Origin: Branchiostoma floridae
Lineage: Eukaryota; Chordata; Leptocardii; Amphioxiformes; Branchiostomatidae
Reading direction: 5' to 3'
DNA: 33,846 nucleotides
NCBI RefSeq assembly: GCF_000003815.2
Contig: NC_049983.1
Coordinates: forward strand, 18,718,760-18,752,605
Shown here: piece by piece, positions 1 through 12,100 of the stretch
How positions within the stretch are numbered: the first letter of the stretch is position 1
How the letters are laid out: each line of letters begins with the position of its first letter
The notes under the pieces: generated by a model
The model's input: the letters and a program-made list of their open reading frames with translations, nothing else
What the model was told of the DNA's origin: nothing
Database searches by the model: none
Made by a program: the position numbers and the translations under genes

Positions 1-3000
1 CATCCACACAGCGTTTGTTATCGATAGATAGAGTGTTAGACTACCTGAAAAATCCACGATAAACTCTCAACGATATTTGGTGAACCACACTAGGTGACGT
101 ACAGAACATGACTATGTCATAGGTGTGTTTCTCCTACAGGCAGGTGCGAACCCAAACATGACATGTCATCGCCGCAAGCCCTTCTGGTTTTCCCAGACGT
201 TCGGGCCTTTGAACGCAGGCGGTTAACATCCGTCAACGTCAAAACAGTCCGCGACAGGACGCTTTTGATGATATCAACCATGAATCACATGGGCAGGGTT
301 AAAGTCGTTAAGATGGCCGACTGTTGAAGCTGTCACTGTCACACACTTGATGAGATTTGGTCGTGCAGTTATTTATGGATTGCCAGAAGGCAACACAAGC
401 GATATCAGTGCTTAACTCGGGGCTGTAGATTCTCAAAGTCACATTTTTTCTCCACCTTTCTTCGTAATACGATGAAACGACTATATTCCATTGCAAACCG
501 ACATTCAAGTTCTAAAAAATGTGATGCATTTTTAAGGAATCCTCATGCGGCTTGTTACTGCGTTGTTTTTGACTCTAAGTATGGAATAATGATGTAAAGG
601 TGTGAATATAGTGCAATACATCGAGATGTGGATATCATGATGATTGTCTTATCCAGAACATTTACACTTTTAAAGCTCTAATATTGCTTAGGTTGCCCGC
701 TCAGGCGTATTTTTCGCATGAAAATGAACCCTGTGGCTCGGTGACCTGCGAACATCGGCCGATCCCTAAATAATCGCGCGATGATCCAGAGAGGCGTGTT
801 ACTGCCGAAAATGTCAACTTTAGAGCGCGCAAACTCGTAGGCTGGTCGCTTTTCCTTCTTTGCGCGACAGGGGCTTTAATGGGCGCTACCTGAAGGTGCA
901 ACACTTTCTCAGTGATTGTCACATCATTAACAAAACGTTTGCTCCTGTGTGTGCGGGTGAGCCACTAATTATGTGCACCCGCACACCTCTCACCTTCACC
1001 GGTACGGAAGTTCTTGACTGAACGGGAGCGGTTCTCAATAGAGACGGAGGACCGAGCTGTCGGCTCGGCTTAACAAGTGCATCCATCAGCAGGGACGATA
1101 GCCGCGGGCCGGATTATCTCAGACAAAGCGAAACTCGCAGTCTCACGACATGTCGATAGGCATGTATATATATATATGTATACAGGTGCGAAGTAATGTA
1201 GTCTGCACACTGACACAATGTGACAACATAAGCCTCGCCAGATTGTTTCTGTAAATCTATAGTCTTTAAAATAGTTATACATGTATTGGCCACAATGACA
1301 CACATTGTAAAGATCAATCTAACAGACATTTTGTTTAACGGCGGTGGTTTTAGGGTTGAACGATCGCAGGTTATGCCATGCGCGGAGTTTTCCATGTTTC
1401 TCCACGATTAATTTTGGCGTCTTTCCAAATTACCTGCCATTACTTAGTGTCCTGTATAGTGGCGATATCTCTGCGGCTCTAAATGGCCAACAAATTACCC
1501 TTAACTAGCGCGTTATAATGGCTCCCTGTACAATTATGAGTGAAAGGAAATGTAGTTTTGTATCTTAAACACCTGGCACCGCGGACTGAAACAGTTGTGA
1601 CCGCATGGAAGTTTCCAGGCGTTGATTTACTTTTCATTTAATTTGTGCCTCAACATTTTGCTGGTGTGTCTCTCTTTGCTTTTTTAGTACCAATGGGTCA
1701 CAGATATAGACATCAGATCAAAAACCCAAGTCAAAGTTCCAAATTTTCCTTTCGCGAACTTTTCTTAAAGTCGAGTCACAACTCTTCTATAGTTGCTGAA
1801 AATGTCTCCAGTCAAACTGAAGACAGTTCCTATATGTCCAAATTTTATAGATGTGACAATCGCTGATTGTTGCCATTCCTTACAACATGTATGGACATAC
1901 CACCATCAGTGATCAGGGGCATCTTGACAACAAAAAAAGGTTAGATTGTAACTGTCACATAGCCTTATCTGAAAGTGATGTCGAGTGCGCGCAAATAGAA
2001 GTCTCCAGGCAGAGGTTCGTGGTGTCAATTCCCCGGCTGGATTTGCTTAGTCCTTCACCGCAACATTTGACAGTCGGCAAGTTGAAAGACTTAGTACAAA
2101 GAACCAACTGTTGCATGTTCCAAATTGTGGTGAAGGACGCTCTGAATTCTCGGCCGGTCTTCCACCCTAACATCTGCTTGGAGATTAATGATCTCACGAG
2201 ATCACTAACTTTAAATCAGGCCTGAATCTATTTTTCTTCTGCATTTTGATCGTCCTGTTTTAAACAAACCCATCCCAAACCAAGCACTACGAGAAGACGC
2301 CAAACCTTAACCGATGTGTTTTAGAGTAGTTCTGGAATCCACGTTTTACATTGGTGATGCGAGTCCTGTCATTATTTGTGCCAAATCAATTCTTTGTGCT
2401 TGCATGCTTATATGTACAATGAAGATAGTTTTTACGATCTATATCAACGATTCTGGTCCTTGCCCCCTCAAGCACTTCCGCGAGACACAAACTGACCATC
2501 CGCACCATACCACCCGGGTGGATATGTCCGAAAAGTGACCCAATGTGTAGGTCCGAATGAACACACACGTCTTTCAGCGTTACGTCGCGAAATGCTGGAT
2601 GAGCCTTGGAATCTTAATGACAGGTTTCAGAGCGAATGATTGAAAGATTTTGTGATCAACTTTATTGTCTACCTTACCCGTCACTTATCTGCCTGATACT
2701 GGTATACGTTTTCGGATAAAATTTGATATGTACCTATATCCATGGCCTTACGTATCTACATATGTAAAGCTTTGCATATATAGGAGTAACTTGAAAATCA
2801 TATTCGGAGCGCATGTCATCACGCTTAATAGAACAGAAAGCCATTTTTCTATGTAATTGGAAAGTCACGGCTAGAATGGAACCATTTGATTGCGCCATTA
2901 TGTTCTATTGGTTTTAATTGAAAGATTCCTCCGACAAAAATTGGCGGGAAACACCTGCTTCTAAAGTGCCCCACTTATAAAGTGTCTGAAAACACGCCGC

Positions 3001-3210
3001 ATCAAACCGCGCCGCGTGCATACCGGCATTATGTGGAGACTCGCGAGCGTGCACATGGCTCGTGCCGTGAAAGGCGCGAAAATGGACAGAGTTTATTTGA
3101 ACAGGTGAACACGAGGGACAATGGCTAAATGAAGATTTAATTACGGTTTCGTCTTTCCCCGTCGCGCTTGTTGTCGTTATCTCTAACCCAAAGTGACCCG
3201 CGGTTTGGCA
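1..3210. other. Left flank without a recognisable gene
   Basis: No exon, RNA gene or transposon coding sequence was recognised here. The open frames, including a 112-codon frame at 1887-2225 (+), resemble no family I know and lack a convincing splice or codon context. A short TA microsatellite lies near 1163-1182. From about 2970 to 3200 the sequence becomes richer in CpG and has a TATAAA string at 2976-2981 on the plus strand. This could be the promoter of a gene lost in the adjoining gap, but nothing confirms that. Confidence 0.5.
949..986. repeat. Inverted repeat, 11-bp perfect arms
   Basis: GTGTGCGGGTG at 949-959 is mirrored by CACCCGCACAC at 976-986 around a 16-base loop that includes TAATTA, a core that homeodomain proteins commonly bind. 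The arms are seen directly; any function is unknown. Confidence 0.6.
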
Positions 3211-3310
3211 NNNNNNNNNNNNNNNNNNNNNNNNNNNNNNNNNNNNNNNNNNNNNNNNNNNNNNNNNNNNNNNNNNNNNNNNNNNNNNNNNNNNNNNNNN
3301 NNNNNNNNNN
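3211..3310. other. Assembly gap (100 N)
   Basis: Exactly 100 undetermined bases, the conventional placeholder for a scaffold gap of unknown true size. Open frames that run across it are meaningless. Confidence 0.99.
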
Positions 3311-5105
3311 GCGACGCAGTGTCAGGACGGAGGCATTTTCGACTTGTCACACCGAATTAGAGCATCGCCGGCGACGCGCCACAAGGTGCCGCGTTGTTCC
3401 GTACCGGTCCCTGTCGGGGGTCCCACAGATGCACATTTGGGAGACGACGGGTCATAAATGACCAGGAATGAAAATAAAAAAGAAAGAAAGAAAGATGAAA
3501 AGTGCAGCAGATGCGGCAGCATGCCGACGTCATGACCAAGGCGTCTTTTTAGACGGTGGTCGGAGTTGGGCAGGTGTTCGCGTTTGTTTCCCACTTGTAA
3601 CACATGGGACACAGCTTCCACCAGGCCTTCCTAAGGGCAAAGGCAAAAGTGAAAAGGGTAACATTCGTGAAGGGTAACATTCTCCCATTTGAAAGATAAA
3701 TGCCCTGGCAAATAAAATCCTATGATGGCCCAGCAAATTATTTTCTCTCTGGCCAGCTTAGATATATTTTGGTAGAGACTACACAGGTCCGACATGCCGT
3801 ACTGTGCAGAGTATGATCTATGAGCATTCAGACCCGCTCTCCCGGCAAACCAGTGCACAGATCCATCATTCCTACAGTAATGTTGAAGAATAGTGAACAG
3901 GTACGGGTCTGACAGCCCGTGCCTACCCCACACCGTGAGAAAGTACCAGCTAGCAGCGTTTTTAATTTGATGGACACTGCACAATGTTTGGAAACTTTCT
4001 GTCCTTTTTAAATTTTGGTCACATTTGTCCTGCAATTGTCGTGCGATGGCAGTCCTGGGGCAGTCGTGCAGGTGTCGTACAAAGTTCAACTCAGCTGTCT
4101 TGTTGCCGAAAATGTCGACTAAGACCTAAGTCGGCAGTCGGTTCTGGCACAGCCTGTTTGAAAAGACTACACAATCAAAATTACAGGACGCCCTACGAAG
4201 GAAGTGACCGCGCCGTTTTTATCGAATGATTTTCATTTATCAATAGAATTTGCTAATGCTTTAATGAACTGTTGCAGCCTTCAATTACAACTTGATTCTT
4301 TTTTCAAAACACAACTAGTCCCCCAAAAAGTTAAAAGAAGGGACTACTGTATGCTTTTCTTCCTACACGTACAGCCCCGTGAGCACAAGAATAGCTGATG
4401 GGCAAGAACATCCAAAGCTTCCTTTCCTTAGAAGGCTCTTAGAGTCGGGCGATTTGCGCGAGAGGACGAAGCGAGACTCGGCAATTGTAATAGGTTTGGA
4501 CGCCAAACTAAAATTGAGGGGACCATTTTTTAAGTTTCCTGACCCGCAAGCTTTTCTGACAGCCCTTCAAGCCGAGAGAGGGAAGGCAGAAAATTTGATC
4601 CGTCAGAAAGCTTTACATTAATAACTATTCTTTATCTATAGAATTTACCACATCTATGAAAGGAGTGACGTAACAGATGACTTTATCACCTTTTCAAGAT
4701 GTCAACCCCGAGACCAGACGGTAAGGTTTGACCAACACGCACCGGGAAGAAGCGGTACCCCTAGTCTTTTTTAGATAATTATATTTAACATGCTCGAGAT
4801 GTAGCTCTCAGCTTTTTGCCCCATTTGATTGTTGCATGGAAACTACTTTCCTGACAGAAAATAATGAAGCAACTTGACTAAATTATGAGCAGTTATAACT
4901 GTCGTAAAGGTAATCACTTTGGACAAAGAAAGTTTGAAATGGACCGTCGACTGTCACTGGACAGGCCTGATAAACGACATGCAGAGCTTTTGTGGGAAAA
5001 GGCAGGGGGTCTGTAAGTAATTGACCTCAATCTGTAAGCTTTCACCTGCTCATGTCCAGGTGAAGAGGTGAAAAGTCATAAAATAGACACGCCTCTACAA
5101 TCTGA
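3311..5105. other. Intergenic sequence between two gaps, no recognised gene
   Basis: The longest open frame, 152 codons on the minus strand (4089-3631), matches no family I recognise and has no plausible exon borders. An 80-codon plus-strand frame at 4379-4621 is likewise unassigned. A short AAAG-rich run lies near 3475-3497. Because gaps bound both sides, an exon of a neighbouring gene could be hidden here, but I see no positive evidence for one. Confidence 0.45.
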
Positions 5106-5205
5106 NNNNNNNNNNNNNNNNNNNNNNNNNNNNNNNNNNNNNNNNNNNNNNNNNNNNNNNNNNNNNNNNNNNNNNNNNNNNNNNNNNNNNNNNNNNNNNN
5201 NNNNN
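5106..5205. other. Assembly gap (100 N)
   Basis: A second run of exactly 100 undetermined bases, again a placeholder for a gap of unknown size. Confidence 0.99.
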
Positions 5206-5508
5206 ACTAGGAATAATGGGAGATGTGTAGGTTGTTGGTAGTCTGTATCCCATAATGCTCTCCAACAGGTGTGTTGTGTATAGTCACAGAATCTGATCGT
5301 TTTGACAGGTCAAATTTTAGGAACATGTATGGAAAAAGGTGTCTTTTCATGCAGAAAGGTCAACCGATTTATAAATGTTTTCGGTTTGCCTTTTCATTCA
5401 AAATAAGTTATTCTTATACCTCTTTTAGCTGGAAAAACCCTTCAACATCTTTGTTCACAGCTCTGGTGATAAAAGTGGATTTAGACATATTAAAACTGCA
5501 TACTGTTG

Positions 5509-5544
5509 ACAGGGTGGCCTGACTAGCAAGTCAGGCCACCCTGT
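5509..5544. repeat. Perfect 15-bp inverted repeat (strong hairpin)
   Basis: ACAGGGTGGCCTGAC at 5509-5523 and GTCAGGCCACCCTGT at 5530-5544 are exact reverse complements around the 6-base loop TAGCAA. The stem is GC-rich and should fold stably as RNA or as single-stranded DNA. In the sense of PSMD6 it comes directly after an AATAAA string at 5550-5545. It may be a fold-back mobile-element remnant or an RNA 3'-end structure; the sequence does not decide between them. Confidence 0.85.
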
Positions 5545-5611
5545 TTTATTTCTTATCCTTACCCATATAAAAAAAGAGACTTCAACAATTCAACAAAACT
5601 TGATATTTATT
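5545..5611 (-). promoter_or_regulatory. PSMD6: Candidate polyadenylation signals of PSMD6
   Basis: Read on the minus strand, AATAAA occurs at 5611-5606 and at 5550-5545. These are about 470 and 530 bases past the PSMD6 stop codon, a reasonable 3' UTR length. I did not find a closer canonical signal. Cleavage position and actual use cannot be told from sequence. Confidence 0.4.
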
Positions 5612-5743
5612 TTCTAACCATGTTGTTCGCTTATTTTTTACCATTACATTTCTCATCAAGTAAGAAAACACTCTAATTGTTACGAGATCTGGGGATACTA
5701 GGGACAATATGGAACATCTGGTTGAGAATGATAGGAGTTAATG

Positions 5744-5844
5744 ACTAGCCTGGTATCCAGACATTTCACAGCTGCAGACTTTGTCCTTACAAGAGAAAGG
5801 ACTATAGAATCGTCAGCTATTACATGTCTGGATACTAGGCTAGT
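5744..5844. mobile_element. 101-bp fold-back MITE-like element
   Basis: The terminal 21 bases (5744-5764, beginning ACTAGCCTGGTATCC) are the reverse complement of 5824-5844 with one mismatch. Inner blocks such as AGCTG and GTCCTT also pair, so almost the whole segment can fold into one hairpin. If the element is taken to start at CTAGCC (5745), TGA lies directly outside both ends (5742-5744 and 5844-5846), a possible 3-bp target duplication. No coding capacity. It lies in the 3' UTR or just downstream of PSMD6. The superfamily is not assignable from this copy. Confidence 0.7.
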
Positions 5845-6079
5845 GAATGACAGAAGGAAACAGTTTGCCACCTTGCAGGTAATTGGCAAGAAGAAAACAG
5901 TTCCCATCCTGGGGGCAAGGCAGATTAACATGACATGGGTGGGGTGTGGGAAAACATGTAGGTAAAATACATGGCCCTTCCAGCAAAACTCAGCCAACTA
6001 GAGAGATGCATATCAGCGGAGGGTAAGTGGGGTTATGGAGGTGTCATGTCCCCTGGCTGACCCCTGTAGCCGCCGCTCC

Positions 6080-6148
6080 TTAGATGTTGATGACTCGACT
6101 CAGCTTCTGGACTCTGTTCAGCAGCAGATCTCCCTTCTTGATGGTCTC
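6080..6148 (-). CDS. PSMD6: PSMD6 exon 9 (residues 368-389 and stop)
   Basis: Encodes [20 protein letters not shown] and then NI, followed by TAA at 6082-6080. The acceptor reads CTACAG before GAGACC. This is the conserved C-terminal helix of Rpn7, which in the assembled lid joins the bundle of subunit C-termini. Human PSMD6 ends in NM where this protein ends in NI. Confidence 0.97.
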   Translation of the reverse strand, partial: ETIKKGDLLLNRVQKLSRVINI

Positions 6149-9100
6149 CTGTAGCCAGAAAGAAAAGACAAGAGACTCAGCGAGGACCTGACTGATAAAT
6201 GGGCTGACAAAGGCCGTCCCCGCCATAAATAAGTCAACATCACGGCAGGTTGACAGCCTCTGGGGGCATGCCGGGGAGGGTTCGTCCCGCCGATGCTTTT
6301 GTCTGCACAAATGCCACGCATTGTTCGCTGACATTTTTCTGCTGTGCCCCTTCTGTATGTATCTACTGTTTCGTAATTAATTCGGACTTCTGACAGAAAA
6401 AAGGGGGATGTGCAGAACTTAAACCCTCACGCAGTTAATACATTAAGAAGAAAGGCACAGGAGACAAATAAACGGAGAAGACTTGTGTCACCAGTGAGTC
6501 AGCTGGCAAGTATGTATGATATATGAGACCTACCTGGTACTGCCAATTCTTGCTGTCAGGCCTGAAACAAAGACAAGAAAAATCACTCATCAGTCAAAGT
6601 TGAACGAACGCCAAGCAGCACCTATCATCAAGAAAAACTTATGTTCCCATTAGGGCACTAAAACTTAAGTGGGAAACAATCCGACCAGCCCGCAAGTTGA
6701 CGTTAAAAGTGTCTCCTGATAAAGTGTGATTTAAGGGGCAATAAAATATGTGCTTGTTGTCATTTGTCCTTCAGTCGCTGAGAAGATCACAATTATCACA
6801 ATTTCTAAGCAGGTGGGCTCCTAAAGAGACATGTGTGAGGCTCCTAAGGTGTTAAGTCTCCCGCTGAGTCGTGTCTTGGAATGGAAAGTTGACGGGGTTC
6901 CACGGAAGTTGTCTCACAAGTTCTTAAAAACTTCCAGCCTCCAGCCGTGAAACAAGCGGGAGTAGAATTAGAATAACAAGAAGATTGCAGGGGAAATTGT
7001 TTCTGCCCAAGATAAGAACGTGTTTACAAGGGACTAATTGGCTGTATCATTGTGGGCAACACAGGTGGAACAGACTGTTCCCAGCCGCCTTGGGGACTTT
7101 TGCACGCATAAGTGCTGGACAATTACGGCAGATCCAGGCCTGATAACCATCGCTGACCTCTCATGGCGAGGCCCCCGCGCATCCTAAACCGTCCATTGGT
7201 GATGAGCCACCAGTAGACATTGGAGCGGGCCCACAGCCTGCACCTGCCCCTTCATGTATATCAATGCTGCACCTTGTGCCTTTATCATTATGATCACAGA
7301 GCAGACCCCACCGAAACATCAATCACACTAACAGGCCACGCTTCCCTCCCCGCGCAACAACATGGTGATTTTCACGGCTCACATAAAGGGGGAGATTATT
7401 ACATGATGGGCGACGCACTCAGCCCGCCGTGCTGGGTGATTATTTAGTAAATGGACCATGATGGGAGGGCGGTGATACCTGTTGTTGATTGCAGGGATAG
7501 GAGCGGGGTTTTATTGCCCTCCTCACTCGCAGAGAATCTAAAAACGTCTTTTCGAGAAGCACAAACACGATCTGGCCTGGAGGTGTAGAAACACTTTGAG
7601 CAATCCCTCGTCTCTTTACGGCTCTGCATTTTTGTCAGAAAGGAAGAGGACACTTTGAGTCTGACCGTGAAAATGCTATCACAGAGCTGCTCGGTTGGAC
7701 GCTAGGAGATATCTAGCAGACAAACTTTATTAAGATTGTCCTGTTTTTCACACTTCAAATGATGCTCACCGTCTTAGATCAGGTCTCAGCAATATTGTGG
7801 AGCAAAGAGTCTCAAAGGACAAATCTTATTTGAGTTGAACATTTCAGTTTAACATTGTGTATATGCCTTTGTTGGATCATTTTGGCAGAAATCTAAAAAA
7901 AGGTAAAGGATAGGAGAATTACCAACTATGTCTATGGACCCTAATTTTTTCAGGACAACATTTTTCCTTGCCCTAGGCAAAGATTTTCAACACAATCCAA
8001 ATCTTTTCTTCTTTGTTTATTTTTGTGTGTTATATAATTTCAGTCTGATTATGTAATTAACTTTGCCAATGAACAATAGAAGCTATGGAAGATCAAATAG
8101 CATGATAATTGAGGAGTTTTTCACACCTCTCAGTCCTTTGCAGATGAAGACAACTAGACTTGCACCAACCAAGGCAGTCAGCAGTTTCTCTCCACTCAAT
8201 TTGTACATGTTTTCCGTAGGATTTACATAACTGTAATCTTCAGACTACCAAGGGCACTGTCCTACCTTCCACCTAACTCAAGTCGTATTATTGACAAGGT
8301 ATGAAAGAAAGCTCCCAGGGAAGCTGCCGTGTTAATGAGAGAACGTACGCACGTTCCCAAGGAGGACCCTTCAAAGTGACAGTCTACCTTCAACATCTGT
8401 TTATAGCGTTTTTAATCAACACTACTGATTTGTATTATACTCAAATATGGTCTCCTAAACGAGGGAAAATCAAAGCAAGAATTAAATGAAATGAAGTGAA
8501 AAGAAACCTATCAAACATGGAAGGATTAATTGATACAAAATGACAACCTTCATAAAGTGCCTTCAGAAATAAACCTGTATGTCTCAGTAGTAAACCATGT
8601 ACTAAGTATTCTGTTAACAAACACCACGAGTATAGGACCTGCTTCACTCCTAAGTCAACCTTACTTAGGAGTGAAGAAAAGAAAGAACAAAAAACAGTCA
8701 TGCCTTCAAATACCAGAGTTACCAACCTAGGATTGATGTGTTCAAAAATTCGTACTTTCCCAGAACTATCGTAGAGTGGAACTTGTTATCACCAAGTACA
8801 GTAGGGGCATCTTCTCTCGGTAGTTTTAAAGAACGCTTGCAGATAGATGTGCAAAAGTTAGGGGTAACGAGTCGTTCGGTGTAATATAACCAGCTGCTGC
8901 TGCGCCGCGTGCGTGCGAAGCTGGTGTGTTACGCCGAACGGCGGTTATACCAGCTATTAGATACAGATACAGACTGGTGGACGTACCAACGGATAAGTAT
9001 CTAATACCAGCAAAAAAAAAAAAGAAAGAACCTTGAGATTACATTAGACAAACCAAGAACAAACCATTTGAAAAAGTCCCTTATTCTTATACCAAGCTAC

Positions 9101-12100
9101 AACAGCATAAAATCAGTTACCACTGGGCAAGGCTCTCTCCAGTTTAAAATTATTCCCATGTTGTTGATTTTTCTTGTTCAAGCTGCCATAAATAAATACA
9201 TTTTCATCAGTTACATGTCATGTCAGATTTTCTGGACGGGGACAGGTTGAATTTTTTTCCTCATGTGATGTTAAAGTGGTCATTATACTTGCGATTTGCC
9301 AGACAACGATGAAGCTGCTTATAACTAGAAGCTGAAGTTGTGATAACATTTGTACATGAACCTATTGACAAAGGTTAGCTCACGCCCTGCCAGACTTATC
9401 TAGTGACTCATGGTAGAACTGACAGAGTCTTCGCTCATAGTCATACGTGGCTCAATTATGACATCTGGGTGGCCTAACTGCAATCTCAGAGGCCCCCCTG
9501 GCTACATGGTCCTGCTTAGTCTTGAGCTGTTAAGACGTTGGAGATCGTGACCAATCTTGGAATTACGTGATCCCTGTCTTGTTGGGGGAACTGTTTGTGT
9601 GTAACTGTTATGGTACTTACCCCAATACCAAACACAGTGTGTGAGTGTACTGCTTATTCCTTATTATTGGCAGCATCATTCTTGGACCACATTGGTGCAA
9701 CTTTGCTCATGGTCTTTTTCTTGCCAATAATTTTGGTTGAACCATGCATGATTACAAGGCTGAATCAAGTGTGCACTACACCTACCGGTATTGTAAGATT
9801 TTAAAAGTATAAAGAGTTAATCTCTTCTTCTTCTTGAATCCTCATAATTTTCCATGGTCCCTTAGCTGGCATGCAGTACATCCCACACAACAACAGTTCA
9901 ACATAGGCAGCATGACTCCAGGTACACTAAGAGGATCATCACTACCATTCAGAATGTACCAAAGAATCACTGCTCTCTGTGAGGTGGAAGGTCCAGATTC
10001 CACAGGGTAACAGATCTATCAGACAAAAGTCTATCAGACGAAAGTCTGTTGGTTTCAGGTACAGTGAAACTTGCCCCAGAAGACCACTGAAGGCATTGAT
10101 AAAGTCTGGTCTATGTGGGTGGATGGTTTCTATAGATGGGATTCTTAACATCTAAGGTCACATTGGCCAGGTGGTCCACATGTAGCCACTCGTACATGTT
10201 TGACTATAATTTGCTACTAACACTCAGAAAACAGCGGCTAAGCCATCTGTTGTCGCCCCTCCATCAAATGTACACAAATCAAAGCTTCTCGAATCTTGCT
10301 ACAATTCCTTTAGACAAGGTAGCAATTTCCTTATCTCTGCCATTGTTCAAAACCATGTCTAATGATACCTTACCGTTACCCATCTCTTACCTGCTACAGG
10401 TGGGCAATGGACTAAGTGGCAGTTCTCTTGAGGGAGCCACTTTGCAAAGGAGTAACACCTTAAGTTATAACATACTTATGATATGACTGTATGCCTGAGG
10501 GCCTACCATAAAGACCATGAGAGAATGCATTACCATCAATGAGGATAACAAACTGTCCAAACATTCTTTCATGATGGTGTTTAACTTTTACTACCCTGTA
10601 ATGTTTCATGTACCAAAGCTTGATAAAAGAGAGGGTGATTTGAAATATACCATTTCACAAAGCTAGCAGTCAGTGCTATATCCTGTCTTCTACATTTTCC
10701 AACCTTTTCATATTCCACTTCTTACTTAAAGTCATTTCTAACATGCAATGTTATGCTGATTTCCCAAGCATATTTATACTATGTAGGTAATGTAGCTGCT
10801 AACGTAATATTGTATACAATGTTTCTTCTTTAATTCAGCCCATTCATTAATTCACAATAAAGATAAACTCAGATACTTCAAAAACCACGGGGGTACCTAT
10901 CCCTAAGACACTTTGGACAAATGAAATAATGGTGTTAGCTGAAAAGGTATGACTGTCAAATGATTATACTATTTGGAAGTACAATAGTAATTGCTTTTCT
11001 GACATTGGACAGCTGCTGCTTTACACAGCAGATATTGTAACAACACCAAAGCGTAAACCAGTCAAAACTCCTGAGTGTAAAGCTAGAACACAGACTCCCC
11101 AAGACTTTGTGACATACAGGTAAACCACCACAGTGAATAGTCTGGTCAGACTACGTGGAAGTTTCACTTTCATTTTGCCACAATTAGAACACAATGTTAG
11201 AGACTCTAAACACCTGAGACAGACACTCCAAATGATAATGAATGCAAGCACGATTAAACCGCCGTAAAAGTTTAAAGGGGAATATCACAGAAGGGGTTAA
11301 TGGTCTGAAGCAAATGTGGTAAGAGGAGTGTTCCGGGTGATACAATACTAACCCAGCCATTGGTGGGACAATGGGCACATGTTCAGCAGCTGGTTCTCTA
11401 TAGACTATGGGCATTTAATGAAGCACATGGACTGCACATGTTGAAGGTTTCAGCTCCTTTTTTTTGGTTTATACATGTGTAATACTTACTGCATGTTTGT
11501 TGTCAAATTTCATCCTTAATAATATATCCCTTCCACCAGAGGCTGCGACTGCTGAGCAAACGTTGGGTGACCAAGCTTTGACAAATTTCATAGACATTCA
11601 TCGATAAAGAACAAATTTGTACATTTTGTCTGTTTTGTTGTCTTTTGAGTCATACTTTTACAAATGTATATCACGTTACAATTACTGTTGCCATCCAAGG
11701 TAAAGGGGGCGTAGGGATGTTATACAAAACAACATGTGCAATACCTTTTGGTAGCCACAGCGCGAACAATATGATACAATGTACAAAGATATGCAGTGTT
11801 TTGAGTGAAGATCTGACAAGGATAACAGCGTTCAACCTGCCATTTTTCCACGGCTGGTTGCATGCTGTGTAAGAACAGGGTATGCAAATGTGTGTGGTGG
11901 TATTCTGTGCCATGTCAAGGCATTTCTCTATAAGTGCTCTCGCGAAGTTTTCCAAAATTACCTTTATTGTGTAATGTCAACACCTGCTTTTAACCCTAAT
12001 CCCATCCACATTATCACACCTGAAGTAACAACACATTTAAGCTACACGTCGACAGACGCCTCTTATAATTAGCCCAGTAATAATATGGTCTCCAGGTTAT

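Noticed and set aside
1887-2225. 112-codon open frame on the plus strand
   Set aside because: No family resemblance; an overlapping frame on the other strand is equally open.
3631-4089. 152-codon open frame on the minus strand
   Set aside because: No recognisable domain, many Cys and His without spacing of a known finger, and no supporting splice or start context. Most likely chance.
5509-5555. Bacterial-type rho-independent terminator (hairpin plus T-rich run)
   Set aside because: The context is an animal genome with spliced genes, so the resemblance is structural only.
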